A stretch of 64,000 nucleotides of DNA from Gemmatimonadota bacterium (GTDB taxonomy: Bacteria; Gemmatimonadota; Gemmatimonadetes; Gemmatimonadales; GWC2-71-9). Positions 49,401 to 58,441 of this stretch are shown here, piece after piece (the stretch's first letter is position 1; each line of letters opens with the position of its first letter). The stretch lies in contig QHUK01000012.1 of the NCBI GenBank assembly GCA_003222085.1, forward strand, positions 1-64,000, written 5' to 3'. A program made the translations under genes and the position numbers. A model generated the notes under the pieces. It saw only the letters and a list, made by a program, of their open reading frames with translations, was not told the DNA's origin and did no database searches.

Positions 49401-50249
49401 GATGACCACCACCGGCACGATCCGGTCCCGTGTGGCCTCGAACCGGCGCTCCGCATCGTCCAGGGTGCGCAACACAGCCGTTTCGTCGCCGTCGGCGAAC
49501 TTAGAGCTCGGCGCGACGCGCCCGGTGGCACGGCGCACCACGACGAGCGCGCGGGTCACCTCACAGCGGTCCACGTCCGGGTCGGTATGCCCGGTCACGA
49601 GCAGCTGCTCGAACAGCGGCAAGCTCCGTTCCTCGCCCAGGACATAGAGGGACTCGAGGATCTTGGGGCCGAGGAACCGGCGCAGCAGCTGGTCGCCGCG
49701 GATCCGCTCGAACAGGCGCACGAGGACGTCGGCGTGTCCGGGGTAGTAGCGCGCCGCTTCGACGGCAGCGGCGACAAACGCATGGTGCGCGCCCGGCGTC
49801 ACGAGATACCGCTCGAACAGCGGCCAGGCTCCCTCGGGGTGCCGTTCGGCCAGTGCGAGGAACGCGAAGTAGCGGCGCCCGAGCGGCGCCCCCGTGTCAG
49901 CGATCACGGTGCGCAAGCCCGCGACGCCCCAGCGCGCACCGACGAGGGCGGCGGCCGCGGCATGTTGCCACCGCTCGAGCTCGGGAACCCGGAAGGTCAC
50001 GACGTGCGGATCGGGGAACGCACGGCAGCGCTCCAGCGTCGCGAGGAGACGGCGGTCCACTTGATCGAGCGCCGGCTCGAGGACCTCGCTGTCCGCCCGT
50101 CGCGCGCACCCGAGCGCTTCCCAGGCGAGCCGGTCGACATGCGCCACCTCCCACGCCCGCTCGAAGGCCTCGGCATCGGGAGCGGCGAGCAGTCCCTCGA
50201 GCGCGCCGGCAAATCGGTACAGGCGTCCAGACGTTTCCACTCGCATCAA
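49398..50249 (-). CDS. HEAT-like helical hypothetical protein
   Basis: 283 residues, helical, with repeated 'LFERYLVTPGAHHAFVAAAVE', 'VLVRLFERIRGDQLLRRFLG' and 'PLFEQLLVTGHTDPDVDRCEV' (each in part) that resemble HEAT/armadillo pairs. No catalytic motif, signal or membrane segment. Two ATGs begin the frame; no clear ribosome site. Probably a scaffold protein; no partner evident. Confidence 0.6.
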   Translation of the reverse strand: MMRVETSGRLYRFAGALEGLLAAPDAEAFERAWEVAHVDRLAWEALGCARRADSEVLEPALDQVDRRLLATLERCRAFPDPHVVTFRVPELERWQHAAAAALVGARWGVAGLRTVIADTGAPLGRRYFAFLALAERHPEGAWPLFERYLVTPGAHHAFVAAAVEAARYYPGHADVLVRLFERIRGDQLLRRFLGPKILESLYVLGEERSLPLFEQLLVTGHTDPDVDRCEVTRALVVVRRATGRVAPSSKFADGDETAVLRTLDDAERRFEATRDRIVPVVVI

Positions 50250-50394
50250 GCTACCCTGGGCCCGCCCGCAGGCAATCCGGATTTGTCCACATCGGCCTGG
50301 AAAACCGCGTGGAAATCCTGTGGGGGCAGTGGGGAATGTTGCGCTTCGCCACGGGTGAGCTTAACCTTGCCCCGCGCCGACCTCGGAGGACCCT

Positions 50395-51501
50395 CTGCGA
50401 ACCCCACCGCTCGTCATCGCTCTCGCGCTGGCGGCGTGCTCCCGCCCCACGGGGCCGATTGCCCTCGGACTCGCGGGCCCCTTCTCCCAGCCGCGTGGCG
50501 CCTCGATGCTCCGGGCGGCCCAACTGGCGGTGAACCAGATCAACGCCAACCGGGGCATCCGGGGCCGCAAGGTCGAGCTGCGAATCCTCGATGATTCGGG
50601 GAACGAGGACACCGCCGTGCGGGTGGCGGAGCAACTGTACGCGGATCCGACGGTCGTAGCCGTCGTCGGCCATTTGAGCTCGGGCGCTTCCCTCGCGGCG
50701 GCGCGGGTGTACGGCGGCGGCGCGACGCCCACTCCGATGATTTCGCCGTCCGCGTCCAGTCCCGACCTGTCGGGGATCAGTCCCTACGTGTTCCGCGTGT
50801 GCCCGAGCGACCTGCAACACGGGCCACAGCTCGCCCGGTTCGCCTGGCAGACGCTCGGAGCGAGACGGGCCGGCATCATCTACCTGAACAACGATTACGG
50901 CCGGGGCGTGCGCCGGACGTTCGCGGCGGAGTTCGCGCGTTTGGGGGGGACCGTGCTCGAAACCGATCCCTACATCCCGGCCACGCCTTCGTTCGAGCCG
51001 TACTTCTCTCGCATGCGCCGGTCGGGCGCGGACGTGCTGCTGCTCGCCGCGGAGCGACCGGGGGCCGAGCTCGCGCTGCGGGAGATGCACGCGCTCGGGC
51101 TCCGGTGGCCCGTGCTCGGCGGCGACGCGCTCACGGGGATCGAGGCGGACGGCGCGCTCGCCGAGGGCATCCGGCTGTCGTCCGCCTATCTCCCCGACCG
51201 CCGTGACGAGCGCAACGTCGCGTTCGTCGCGGACTACGCGCGCGCGTTCCCGGGACAGCGGCCCGACCATCGCGGCGCCGGGACGTACGACATCGTGCTG
51301 CTGCTCGCGCGCGCGATCGACCGGGCGGGCGCCGACCGGCGCGCCATTCGGGACTACCTCGCGCGCGTGGGTCGCGGGCAGGCGGCGTTCGAGGGGGTCA
51401 CCGGCACGATCGCGTTCGACGGTAAGGGTGACGCGGCGGGTAAGACAGCGGTCATCGGCGTCGTGCGGAACGGTCGGCTGGTGACGGAGGCGGCACCGTA
51501 A
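50395..51501 (+). CDS. Branched-chain-amino-acid-type ligand-binding lipoprotein (CTG start)
   Basis: 368 residues. The periplasmic-binding fold (Leu/Ile/Val-BP, type I) is clear: '[22 protein letters not shown]' (in part), '[19 protein letters not shown]', '[20 protein letters not shown]' (in part) and '[19 protein letters not shown]'. The first ATG is 37 codons too late. Upstream in frame, a CTG at 50395 preceded by GGAGGA yields '[15 protein letters not shown]' with an exact lipobox, and no ATG, GTG or TTG exists between it and the upstream TAA. The stop overlaps the chemoreceptor start (TAATG); no ABC permease follows, so it probably feeds the receptor. Confidence 0.85.
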   Translation: MRTPPLVIALALAACSRPTGPIALGLAGPFSQPRGASMLRAAQLAVNQINANRGIRGRKVELRILDDSGNEDTAVRVAEQLYADPTVVAVVGHLSSGASLAAARVYGGGATPTPMISPSASSPDLSGISPYVFRVCPSDLQHGPQLARFAWQTLGARRAGIIYLNNDYGRGVRRTFAAEFARLGGTVLETDPYIPATPSFEPYFSRMRRSGADVLLLAAERPGAELALREMHALGLRWPVLGGDALTGIEADGALAEGIRLSSAYLPDRRDERNVAFVADYARAFPGQRPDHRGAGTYDIVLLLARAIDRAGADRRAIRDYLARVGRGQAAFEGVTGTIAFDGKGDAAGKTAVIGVVRNGRLVTEAAP

Positions 51502-53198
51502 TGCGGGGTCGGTTCGACACGATCCGCGCGCGTATCCGCATCGGGCTGGCCCTGCTCCTGGCCGGTCTCGTCGTCACGGCGATCGCGGGCGCCGCCACGC
51601 TGCGACAGATCCGGTACGCGATCGAGCAGGAGCTCGACGGGCTGCGGATATCGAGCGAGGAGGGGAGCGGTCTCGTCACGAGCGTGCTGGAAGAGATCCG
51701 GGCCGCCGAGCAGTACCTGGGGTCGCCCGGGGACGAGCCGCGACGAGAGTTCCAGGCGGCCGCCGAGGATGCTTTTCAGCATCAACGGCGGCTGGATGCG
51801 CTGGGCGGCCTCACCGTCGAGGATCGTCTCACGGTGAACCGCGTGAACCAGCTCCACGCGGCGATCCAGACCGAGTACTCGATCGCACACGCGCTCCGGG
51901 ACCTGGGGCGCGATCAGGAAGCGGTGGCGCGGGCGGCGGCGGTGCGACCGCAGGCGGCGGAGCTGACCCGGCTGGTGCGCGATCTCTCCCGCCGTCAGGC
52001 CCAAAAGGCGTCGAAGGCCGCGGAGCGCTTGACCGCGGACGCGAGCGATCGGGAGCGTAAGCTCTGGGTCTTCGTCGTCGCCCTCGTGCTCGGGGGCTTC
52101 TTCCTGTCGCGCTACACCGTCCAATCGGTGCACGGGCCGCTCGGCCGCCTCGTGACGGCCGCCGAACGGTTCGGCGCGGGCGATCTGCGACCGGTCACCA
52201 CCGGGGAGATGCCCCGCGAGTTCCGCGTGCTGGCGGACGCCATCCAGCACATGGGCGACCGGCTCCGGCAGATCGTGGGCGAGGTGATCGGCGAGTCGGA
52301 CCGGATCGCCGGGGCGGCGGGGGACCTGTCGGCGGTGAGCGAGCAGCTGGCCGCCTCCTCGAGCGAGGTGTCGACGGCGATGGTGGAGATCTCGGGGGGC
52401 GCGGACCAGCAGCGCGCCGCCCTCACCTCGATGGGCACCGGCCTCGACGCCCTTCGCACCGCCACCGGCGACATGGCGGATGCCGCGGAGCGCGCGGCCA
52501 AGCTCGGAGAGGAGATCCGCGCGGTCGCCGACCGGCATCGGGGCGACGTCGCCGCGGCGGGCAGCGTGCTCCTCAACGTGCGGGAGGTCGTGCAGACCGC
52601 GTCGAAGCAGATCAGCCAGCTCGGCGAGCTGAGCGTGTCGATCGACGACTTCGTGGACCTCATCAAGCGCATCTCGTCGCAGACCAATCTGCTGGCGTTG
52701 AACGCGGCGATCGAAGCCGCACGGGCGGGCGAGCATGGCCATGGCTTCGCGGTGGTAGCCGAGGAGGTGCGCCAGCTCGCCGACGAGTCGGCGCGGGCGG
52801 CGGAGGCCGTGACTCGCACCACGGGCTCGATCCGGGAGCAGATGGAGGACGTCACGGCCACCATGGCCGCAGGACAGGCGAAGGTCCGAGGCATCGAGTC
52901 CGTCGCGGAAGGCGCGGCGCACGGCCTCGCGGAGATCGCCACGGCGGTCGAGCTCGTGGAGGAGGCCGCCGCGCGGGTGCGGGTCGCGGCCCAGGCGAAC
53001 CGCGAAACCACCGCGCAGCTGCAGGGGCAGGCCGAGCAGGTCGCGACGCGCGCCACGGCGCACGCGGCCGGCGCGGAGCAGGCCACGGCCGCCGCCGAGC
53101 AGCAAGGCGCGTCGACCCAACAGATGGCGGCGGCCGCCAGCAGCCTGCTGGAAGGGGCCGAGAAGCTGCGGGGGCTGGTGCGGGGATTTCGGGTGTAG
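51501..53198 (+). CDS. Methyl-accepting chemotaxis protein
   Basis: 565 residues. First membrane helix '[19 protein letters not shown]'; periplasmic helical region of about 155 residues (about 32-188); second helix '[18 protein letters not shown]'; HAMP about 210-260; and a signalling domain with the hairpin tip '[20 protein letters not shown]' (the invariant E-A-A-R-A-G-E-H-G follows). It signals to CheA, not present here. The A of its ATG is shared with the stop of the ligand-binding lipoprotein, suggesting that the lipoprotein is its sensor. Confidence 0.93.
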   Translation: MRGRFDTIRARIRIGLALLLAGLVVTAIAGAATLRQIRYAIEQELDGLRISSEEGSGLVTSVLEEIRAAEQYLGSPGDEPRREFQAAAEDAFQHQRRLDALGGLTVEDRLTVNRVNQLHAAIQTEYSIAHALRDLGRDQEAVARAAAVRPQAAELTRLVRDLSRRQAQKASKAAERLTADASDRERKLWVFVVALVLGGFFLSRYTVQSVHGPLGRLVTAAERFGAGDLRPVTTGEMPREFRVLADAIQHMGDRLRQIVGEVIGESDRIAGAAGDLSAVSEQLAASSSEVSTAMVEISGGADQQRAALTSMGTGLDALRTATGDMADAAERAAKLGEEIRAVADRHRGDVAAAGSVLLNVREVVQTASKQISQLGELSVSIDDFVDLIKRISSQTNLLALNAAIEAARAGEHGHGFAVVAEEVRQLADESARAAEAVTRTTGSIREQMEDVTATMAAGQAKVRGIESVAEGAAHGLAEIATAVELVEEAAARVRVAAQANRETTAQLQGQAEQVATRATAHAAGAEQATAAAEQQGASTQQMAAAASSLLEGAEKLRGLVRGFRV

Positions 53199-53212
53199 CC
53201 AGGCCCGGCGGG

Positions 53213-54616
53213 CTACGGTCCGATCGTGGCGCCGCCCGGTGCCACGAGCAATCGGGGCGTCAGATCGAGGCTCGTGAGCGCGGCCGACAGCACAGGCAGT
53301 GATAAGACATGACTGGACGCCCCGGGTCCCGTCGCCGTAAACCAGACATGGGCCAGAGTCTGCAACCCGGTCGCACCGACCGGGTCGGTCGCGTGGAAGC
53401 GCAGGATGCCGCCCGCGGCCGTGTCGGGGATGACCACCGGAAACACGAAGCTGCCCGCCTGCGTGCTGTCGAACCGCAGCACCCCGGCATTCCAGGTGAG
53501 TCGCGCGTCGTAACTCCCGAGCAGCTCCGTCGGCACCGCCTTGAGATCGACCACGACGTCGATCGCCATGGGCTGGGCGACCTTACCGACGCCGAAGCTG
53601 CGGCCCCCGACGAGCGCGAGCGCGATGGGGCTGCCGGGGGGCGTGAGCGCGTCGCCGACCATCACGACGAGCGAGTCCGCGACCCCGGGCGCCGCCATGG
53701 CCGCCACGATCGCGCTGCCCGCCGCGACGCCCGTGACGAGCCCGGTGCTCGACACCGTCGCCACGCTCGGCGTCCGGCTGCTCCAGGTCGCGAGTGAGGA
53801 CGACAGCGGCTTCCCGGCGATGTCGGTGACGACGGCGGTGAGCTGCGCCGTATTCCCCGGGCTCAGCGTCGTGAGCGTCACGTACCCGGGGTTGACCAGG
53901 ACGGCGGCCGGGGCGGTGAGCGGCGCGACGGTGAGCCGCAGCGTGTCGGCGGAGCCACGAATCGCCGCCTCGACCCGTGCCGGACCGCCGGTCGGGCTCA
54001 GGAGGGCGGTGACCGTGCGATCGGGCCCCACGAGGATGAGACCGGGCGTCAGGTTGGTCAACGCCACCGGCACGCCCGTCACCAGGATCAGCGCCGAATC
54101 CACGCTCACGCGCATCACAAACGAGCCGCCGGGGGTGAGCGTCGTGTCCTGCGGCGCGACGGTCACGACGCAGCCCGAGCCGATCCGGCACGGCCCGACA
54201 TAGCTCACCGGTACCGTCACGGGCTGGGCCGCGCCGGCGCCGCTCACGAGCACCGTGTCGACCCCTGCGTACAGCACCGCCCCATCGCTCGAGCGGATGC
54301 CTTCGAGCGTCACCTCGAACGGCTGCGCTTTCCCCACGACCACGACCGGTACCGTCAGCGTCGCGTTGCCCGCGGCATCGACCGGAACGGTCGTGTCTCC
54401 GACGGCCCGCCCAACGCCGGCGCTCGAGATCGGCACGACGAGGACGTGGAGCTGGTCGAGATCGTCCAGCAGGACCGTTCCGGTGCCGGTGCCGATGGCG
54501 ATCAGCGGCACGATCGACAACGTCGGACCGCCGAGCTCAGACCCCGCCCACTCCGCGCACGCGACCATGCCGCTCGCGGTCACGAGCGTCAGCCCGACGA
54601 CGAGGCGGCGGATCAT
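53213..54616 (-). CDS. Lipoprotein with Big_2 and cohesin-like domains
   Basis: 467 residues. Lipoprotein signal ending 'TASGMVAC'. The central part has a bacterial Ig-like (Big_2) module: 'PGNTAQLTAVVTDIAGKPL', 'VATVSSTGLVTGVAAGSAIV'. The C-terminal 135 residues resemble a cohesin/beta-sandwich: 'AMAIDVVVDLKAVPTELLGSY'-like 'PMAIDVVVDLKAV', 'ARLTWNAGVLRFDS', 'GGILRFHATDP' and 'LQTLAHVWFTATG'. Surface-exposed adhesive or structural role is likely. The ATG at 54616 overlaps the barrel gene's stop; last gene of a four-gene operon. Confidence 0.8.
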   Translation of the reverse strand: MIRRLVVGLTLVTASGMVACAEWAGSELGGPTLSIVPLIAIGTGTGTVLLDDLDQLHVLVVPISSAGVGRAVGDTTVPVDAAGNATLTVPVVVVGKAQPFEVTLEGIRSSDGAVLYAGVDTVLVSGAGAAQPVTVPVSYVGPCRIGSGCVVTVAPQDTTLTPGGSFVMRVSVDSALILVTGVPVALTNLTPGLILVGPDRTVTALLSPTGGPARVEAAIRGSADTLRLTVAPLTAPAAVLVNPGYVTLTTLSPGNTAQLTAVVTDIAGKPLSSSLATWSSRTPSVATVSSTGLVTGVAAGSAIVAAMAAPGVADSLVVMVGDALTPPGSPIALALVGGRSFGVGKVAQPMAIDVVVDLKAVPTELLGSYDARLTWNAGVLRFDSTQAGSFVFPVVIPDTAAGGILRFHATDPVGATGLQTLAHVWFTATGPGASSHVLSLPVLSAALTSLDLTPRLLVAPGGATIGP

Positions 54617-55725
54617 CGCGTCCACTCGAGCAGCACGACCGCCCGCGGCCCGACGAGCGAGACGGAGCTGCCGCCGCCGTCCGCCAGCCGGCCGAACGCC
54701 GCCTGACCCTGGACCAGGACGGTCAGCGCCGCGGTCGCGCGGTAGCGCACATCCACGCCGGGCCGCACCACCCAGCCGAGCAACGCGAGGCGACCGGTCG
54801 CGGGCCCGGCGAGCTCGTGACGGAACTCGGCGTTCGGGGCGAGGCTCAGTGCCGGGGACACCGGCCGCTCGAGCCGTGCACCCAGCACGAGCACGTTGCC
54901 GCGCGGCACCTGCACGACCGTGGAGTCGTAGCCATGCGGTCGGAGGCGGTACCGGTCGTACACGTAGAGAGACAGGCTGCTCTTGCCCGCCGGGAGGCTC
55001 AACGCCGAATAGATCAGGAAACGAGGGCCGCTAGCGCTGCGCGAGCCCGCGCTCAAGGTATCGGCGCCGCTCGTCGCGTACACCGCGGCGCCGCGGAAAT
55101 ACCCGCGGCCACGCCCACCCACCGGTCCCTCCGCGCCGAGCCGCAACCGACCCTCGCCGCCCGGCTCGAGAGCGCCGCTCCCCGCTACCGGGGTATATCG
55201 AGCATGCCAGCGGTAGCTCCCACCCACTCCGGCCGCCCACCGCTCCCCTACTGCGAACGCGGTAGCGAACCCACCCGTCACGCCGCCCCCCGTCCCGAAG
55301 CTGGTCGTGGTGAAATTGAGCACTTCGGTCGCGAGGGCGCTGAGCAGCGGCACGGAGGACGTGTCCACGGCTTTCTTCCCGGTGGGCAGCGTGCCGGCCA
55401 CCGACACAATCAAGCGGCCCGACACGGGGGCCCAGCTCAGCCGGACATCGGTGTCGGTCGGACCCGCGATCTCGATGGTGCCGCTCGTGGTCATCGCGGA
55501 CGCATGGGCGTACGCGCTCGACAGATCCACGTTGAGGCTCGGGCCCAGCCGGTGCGACAGGCTCACCGGAACGGTCCACTCGACGACGTGATCGAACGCA
55601 TAGCTCGACCCGAAGTAATAGCCGTCGAAGACCGACCCGATGCGCGCTGCGGTGCCGACCCCTTCCGTTGGCCCCTGCGCGGCGAGCGGCGCCGCGGCGC
55701 ACAACCATAACAGCACACGCCTCAC
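54613..55725 (-). CDS. Outer-membrane beta-barrel protein
   Basis: 370 residues with a signal peptide ('VLLWLCAAAPLAAQ') and about 16 alternating beta segments, e.g. 'DVRLSWAPVSGRLIVSVAGTL' (in part), 'SLSLYVYDRYRLRPHGYD', 'ALTVLVQGQAAFGRLADG' and a terminal 'AVVLLEWTR'. Transporter-like size. No named family recognised. The GTG start overlaps the CsgG/FlgO-like gene's stop (GTGA), so the barrel and the lipoprotein partners are made together. Confidence 0.78.
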   Translation of the reverse strand: MRRVLLWLCAAAPLAAQGPTEGVGTAARIGSVFDGYYFGSSYAFDHVVEWTVPVSLSHRLGPSLNVDLSSAYAHASAMTTSGTIEIAGPTDTDVRLSWAPVSGRLIVSVAGTLPTGKKAVDTSSVPLLSALATEVLNFTTTSFGTGGGVTGGFATAFAVGERWAAGVGGSYRWHARYTPVAGSGALEPGGEGRLRLGAEGPVGGRGRGYFRGAAVYATSGADTLSAGSRSASGPRFLIYSALSLPAGKSSLSLYVYDRYRLRPHGYDSTVVQVPRGNVLVLGARLERPVSPALSLAPNAEFRHELAGPATGRLALLGWVVRPGVDVRYRATAALTVLVQGQAAFGRLADGGGSSVSLVGPRAVVLLEWTR

Positions 55726-56993
55726 GGCGGCCGTTTGAAGATGATGATGATCCCGTTCGCGACGGACACGATGGTCGGCAGGCCGAGCGATTCAGGAGTC
55801 AGTTGACGGTCGATGGTGGAGCTGCCCGTCGGCAGCTTCAGATCGGCGATCGCGTCACCGATCGCGGGCACGACGTCGCGCGCTCCCGCAGCGAGCAGCC
55901 CGCCCGCGCCGCCGAGGCCCGTCGGCGCGGCGGCGGCACCAGTCACACGCTCGACCGCGTCCACGGCGGTGACGATCCCCCCTCCCGTCGCCTGCTCGGC
56001 CGCCGGAGCCGCCATCGCCGCTTCCTCTCCGTCGCGGGCGGCGCGGAAGCTCGGGTCGGCCTGCGCCGCGCTACGGAAGTGACGGGCCGCCGCGCCGTAG
56101 TCGCCTCGATCCATCGCCTCGAGCGCCCTGCTGTAGGCGAGGAATGCGGCGAGGCTCTTCGGTCCCTGACGGAGGATGTGCTGGCGCTCTGCTGGCGTCA
56201 CAGCCAGCCCGAGCTGCGCGGCGAGATCGAACACGACCTGTTTTTCGAGGTCCAACAGCTTCGGGAATGGCCCCACCACCTGGCCCACCGGTCGAACGAC
56301 GCCCGTGCCGGTGACCACCGTGGCCGAGAGTTGCACCGGCCCGCGCGACGGAATCGTCGCCGTCCCCTGCACCAGACGCTCCGCCCGCAGCAGCCGTCCC
56401 ACGCGCGCCGCGGTGGCCGGATCCGCGCGCTCGCTCTGGCCCAGCTTGAGCTCGTCCAGCAGCATGCCGATCTGCAGACGCTCGACCAGGCGCACCGTGC
56501 GGATGTAGGCAAGGTCGGTGGTGATGAGCTCCGCCAGCCCCCGCGACAGCGGCTGGACACTCGAGTCCCCGGCGACCACGAGCGGCAGCACGGCCACTGT
56601 GGACGGTTGGGGCGGCTCGCGCGCGAGCTCCGCCTCGCGCGCCAACGCCTGCCGGGCCGTGTGTTCCGCCGCAGCGCGGAGCGCGAGTTGCGCTTTGGCG
56701 CGCAGCGCTGCCACACCTCGGGCGTTCGGGTGCCGCGCCGCAAAGTCGTTGTACGTGCCGACCGCCGCGTCGTAGCGATCCACCCGCTCCTGACACGCGC
56801 CGATCACCAGCGGCCCGAGCACGTTGTCGGGCTCGCGCTCGAGCGCCGCGCGCGCCACGACGGTCGCGGTATCGCAGCGCCCGGCGCCGGCGAGCGCCGC
56901 GGCGATCCCAAACGGCGTGACTGGAGCGGGCTGTGGAGCGCGAGCGCACGCGACGGCGGCGCCCAGCAGCAAAAGGGGGAGCTGCGACTTCAC
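55722..56993 (-). CDS. FlgO/CsgG-like lipoprotein with TPR-like region
   Basis: 423 residues. Lipobox 'LLGAAVAC'. A TPR-like N-terminal part (about 30-115), then a CsgG/FlgO-type nucleotide-fold-like core: 'VAVLPLVVAGDSSVQPLSRGL' (in part), 'ITTDLAYIRTVRLVERLQI', 'LLRAERLVQGTATI'. A further TPR ('SRALEAMDRGDYGAAARHFR') and a glycine-rich tail follow. CsgG forms the curli secretion pore; FlgO is a flagellar outer-membrane protein. Here it is in a putative surface operon with a barrel and a cohesin-like lipoprotein. GTG start, GTGA overlap. Confidence 0.8.
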   Translation of the reverse strand: MKSQLPLLLLGAAVACARAPQPAPVTPFGIAAALAGAGRCDTATVVARAALEREPDNVLGPLVIGACQERVDRYDAAVGTYNDFAARHPNARGVAALRAKAQLALRAAAEHTARQALAREAELAREPPQPSTVAVLPLVVAGDSSVQPLSRGLAELITTDLAYIRTVRLVERLQIGMLLDELKLGQSERADPATAARVGRLLRAERLVQGTATIPSRGPVQLSATVVTGTGVVRPVGQVVGPFPKLLDLEKQVVFDLAAQLGLAVTPAERQHILRQGPKSLAAFLAYSRALEAMDRGDYGAAARHFRSAAQADPSFRAARDGEEAAMAAPAAEQATGGGIVTAVDAVERVTGAAAAPTGLGGAGGLLAAGARDVVPAIGDAIADLKLPTGSSTIDRQLTPESLGLPTIVSVANGIIIIFKRPP

Positions 56994-57310
56994 CTACGCG
57001 ACTTCTTCTTGACGGCCCTCTTCTTGGGCAGCGCCTTGGGCTTCGCGGCGCGGACGGGCTTGTGCTTGGACTTGAGGGGGCCCTCGACGTCCGCGAGCAC
57101 TCGATCGCCCTCCTCGGGGCCGATCAAGCCACGACGCACCGCGTAGCGCACCAGCTCCTCGGCATCGTCCATCGCGAACTCCCCCACCCCCGCGGCGGCG
57201 CGGATCGCCTTGACCAAGGCGTCCGCCACGGGGCTGCGCAGCACACTCGCGATTCCGGGGAGGGCTTCGAGCAGCGAAGAGATCTGCGACCCGCCGAGCT
57301 CGGCTGGCAT
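56990..57310 (-). CDS. Small protein with basic C-terminal tail
   Basis: 106 residues. N-terminal helical part ('SSLLEALPGIASVLRSPVAD', 'ALVKAIRAAAGVGEFAMDDA') and a C-terminal stretch of Lys/Arg/Pro ('KSKHKPVRAAKPKALPKKRA'), which could bind nucleic acid or an acidic partner. Starts ATG 57310 and overlaps the FlgO/CsgG-like gene by four bases (GTGA). First gene of the four-gene operon. No family recognised. Confidence 0.65.
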   Translation of the reverse strand: MPAELGGSQISSLLEALPGIASVLRSPVADALVKAIRAAAGVGEFAMDDAEELVRYAVRRGLIGPEEGDRVLADVEGPLKSKHKPVRAAKPKALPKKRAVKKKSRR

Positions 57311-57398
57311 CGAACACGCTGCTCCGACGCTAAAGGTCGCGCCAAGCTACATCGGCCCTACCAGACCGTCAAGGATTTTCCAGCGATTTTGCGCGGAA

Positions 57399-57662
57399 CT
57401 ACGGCTGTGGAGCGCGGTTACGACGCTGGCGCAGGGCCTGGATGAGCCCGCCCGGAGCACGCCGCGAGATGGTGAGGTCGGAGTGCGACAGCAGCTCCCC
57501 CAGCACCGTGCGGGTCCGGGGGTCGAGCGGCATCTCGAACCGCAGGTCGAGCTGATACTCCACGTGATCGGGACCCTGGCCGGTGAGCATGAAGCCCTGG
57601 GGTTCCGGTCGGGCGGCGTCGACCTCGATCTGCGCGAGCGGCTCGTATTGGGGGCGGTCCAT
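57399..57662 (-). CDS. Small conserved hypothetical protein
   Basis: 87 residues beginning 'MDRPQYEPLAQIEVDAARPE'; beta-rich middle ('EYQLDLRFEMPLDPRTR') and a basic C-terminal end. The ATG at 57662 has GGAGG at five bases, so the longer frame upstream is not used. No family recognised. It lies about 90 bases upstream of the surface operon on the same strand. Confidence 0.65.
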   Translation of the reverse strand: MDRPQYEPLAQIEVDAARPEPQGFMLTGQGPDHVEYQLDLRFEMPLDPRTRTVLGELLSHSDLTISRRAPGGLIQALRQRRNRAPQP

Positions 57663-57760
57663 GGTCACCTCCGCGGGCAACCTCCGAACTCCGTGAGAGA
57701 TACGCCTCCTGGGAGTGGTGTCAAGGCGGCCCATCTTCCAGGGGTCGCTACATTTCAGCC

Positions 57761-58030
57761 GTGGGACGACGCGGAATCAAGGAATACCGGGCGCCCGAAG
57801 CGCTGGCGCTGATTGCGGCGGACCGTGAGCACGTGCCTCTGATCTGCCCCTCCTGCAGCACGCGGTCGATCGTGCGCGCGCCCCGCCGTCGGGGCGGCCG
57901 TGCCGCGCCGCTCGCGCCGGAGCGCGTGACGCTGACGTGCCAGACGTGCGGCCGCCACGCATCCTACATCGAGCGCGGGCCCACCGCGCCGCGGGACGAG
58001 ACCATGGATCCGCATATCGTCCGACTGTAA
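57761..58030 (+). CDS. Small zinc-finger-like protein
   Basis: 89 residues with two CxxC pairs, 'ICPSCSTRS' and 'TCQTCGRHAS', spaced like a zinc ribbon, separated by a basic linker. GTG start. Probably binds zinc and perhaps RNA, given the infA gene 40 bases downstream on the same strand; not a recognised family. Confidence 0.6.
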   Translation: MGRRGIKEYRAPEALALIAADREHVPLICPSCSTRSIVRAPRRRGGRAAPLAPERVTLTCQTCGRHASYIERGPTAPRDETMDPHIVRL

Positions 58031-58072
58031 CATCCCCCGTTCCACCGCGGGAGAAGGAGAGCGACACCGAGC

Positions 58073-58288
58073 GTGGCTGGCGACGCGATACAAATGATGG
58101 GTACGATCAGCGAAGTGCTTCCCAACACGACCTTCCGCGTGAAGCTCGAGAACGGGCACGAGGTGCTGGCGTACGTCAGTGGGAAAATGCGGAAGAATTA
58201 CATCAGGATCCTACAAGGTGATCGAGTAGCGGTGGACTTGTCGCCGTACGACCTGACACGCGGCAGGATTACGTACCGGTACAAATAA
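58073..58288 (+). CDS. infA: Translation initiation factor IF-1
   Basis: 71 residues, whole family length: '[21 protein letters not shown]' (in part), '[19 protein letters not shown]', '[22 protein letters not shown]' (in part), the OB-fold that blocks the ribosomal A site at initiation. GTG start with AGAAGGAGAG about 15 bases upstream. The usual ribosomal-protein neighbours are absent here, so this is an isolated copy. Confidence 0.97.
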   Translation: MAGDAIQMMGTISEVLPNTTFRVKLENGHEVLAYVSGKMRKNYIRILQGDRVAVDLSPYDLTRGRITYRYK

Positions 58289-58440
58289 ACAGCGTCACGC
58301 AAAGGCGTAGCACAAGGGCGTAGCACAACGACGTCGCGCGAAAACGTAAAAGGCCGGGGAACGACTCCCGGCCTTTACGCTTTCTTGCTACGTCGTAGTG
58401 CTACGTTTCTGTGTTACGTCTCTGTGCTACGCCTCTCTTG
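58289..58440. repeat. Inverted short tandem repeats around a bidirectional terminator
   Basis: Left side repeats GGCGTAGCACAA(C)-like units, right side their complement (CTACGT, GTGTTACGTCTCTGTGCTACGCC), arranged as mirror halves around the terminator at 58345-58379. They separate the convergent infA and porin genes. Same family as 27005-27123. Confidence 0.9.
58345..58379 (+). terminator. Bidirectional terminator between infA and the porin gene
   Basis: CGTAAAAGGCCGGG / CCCGGCCTTTACG stem with one bulged A and an 8-base loop; T-rich on both strands (TTTACGCTTTC; TTTTACGTTTTC). Confidence 0.8.
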
Positions 58441-58441
58441 C

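Noticed and set aside
50506-50508. ATG 50506 as start of the binding lipoprotein
   Set aside because: It removes the signal sequence and first strand of the fold; the in-frame upstream CTG restores an exact lipobox.
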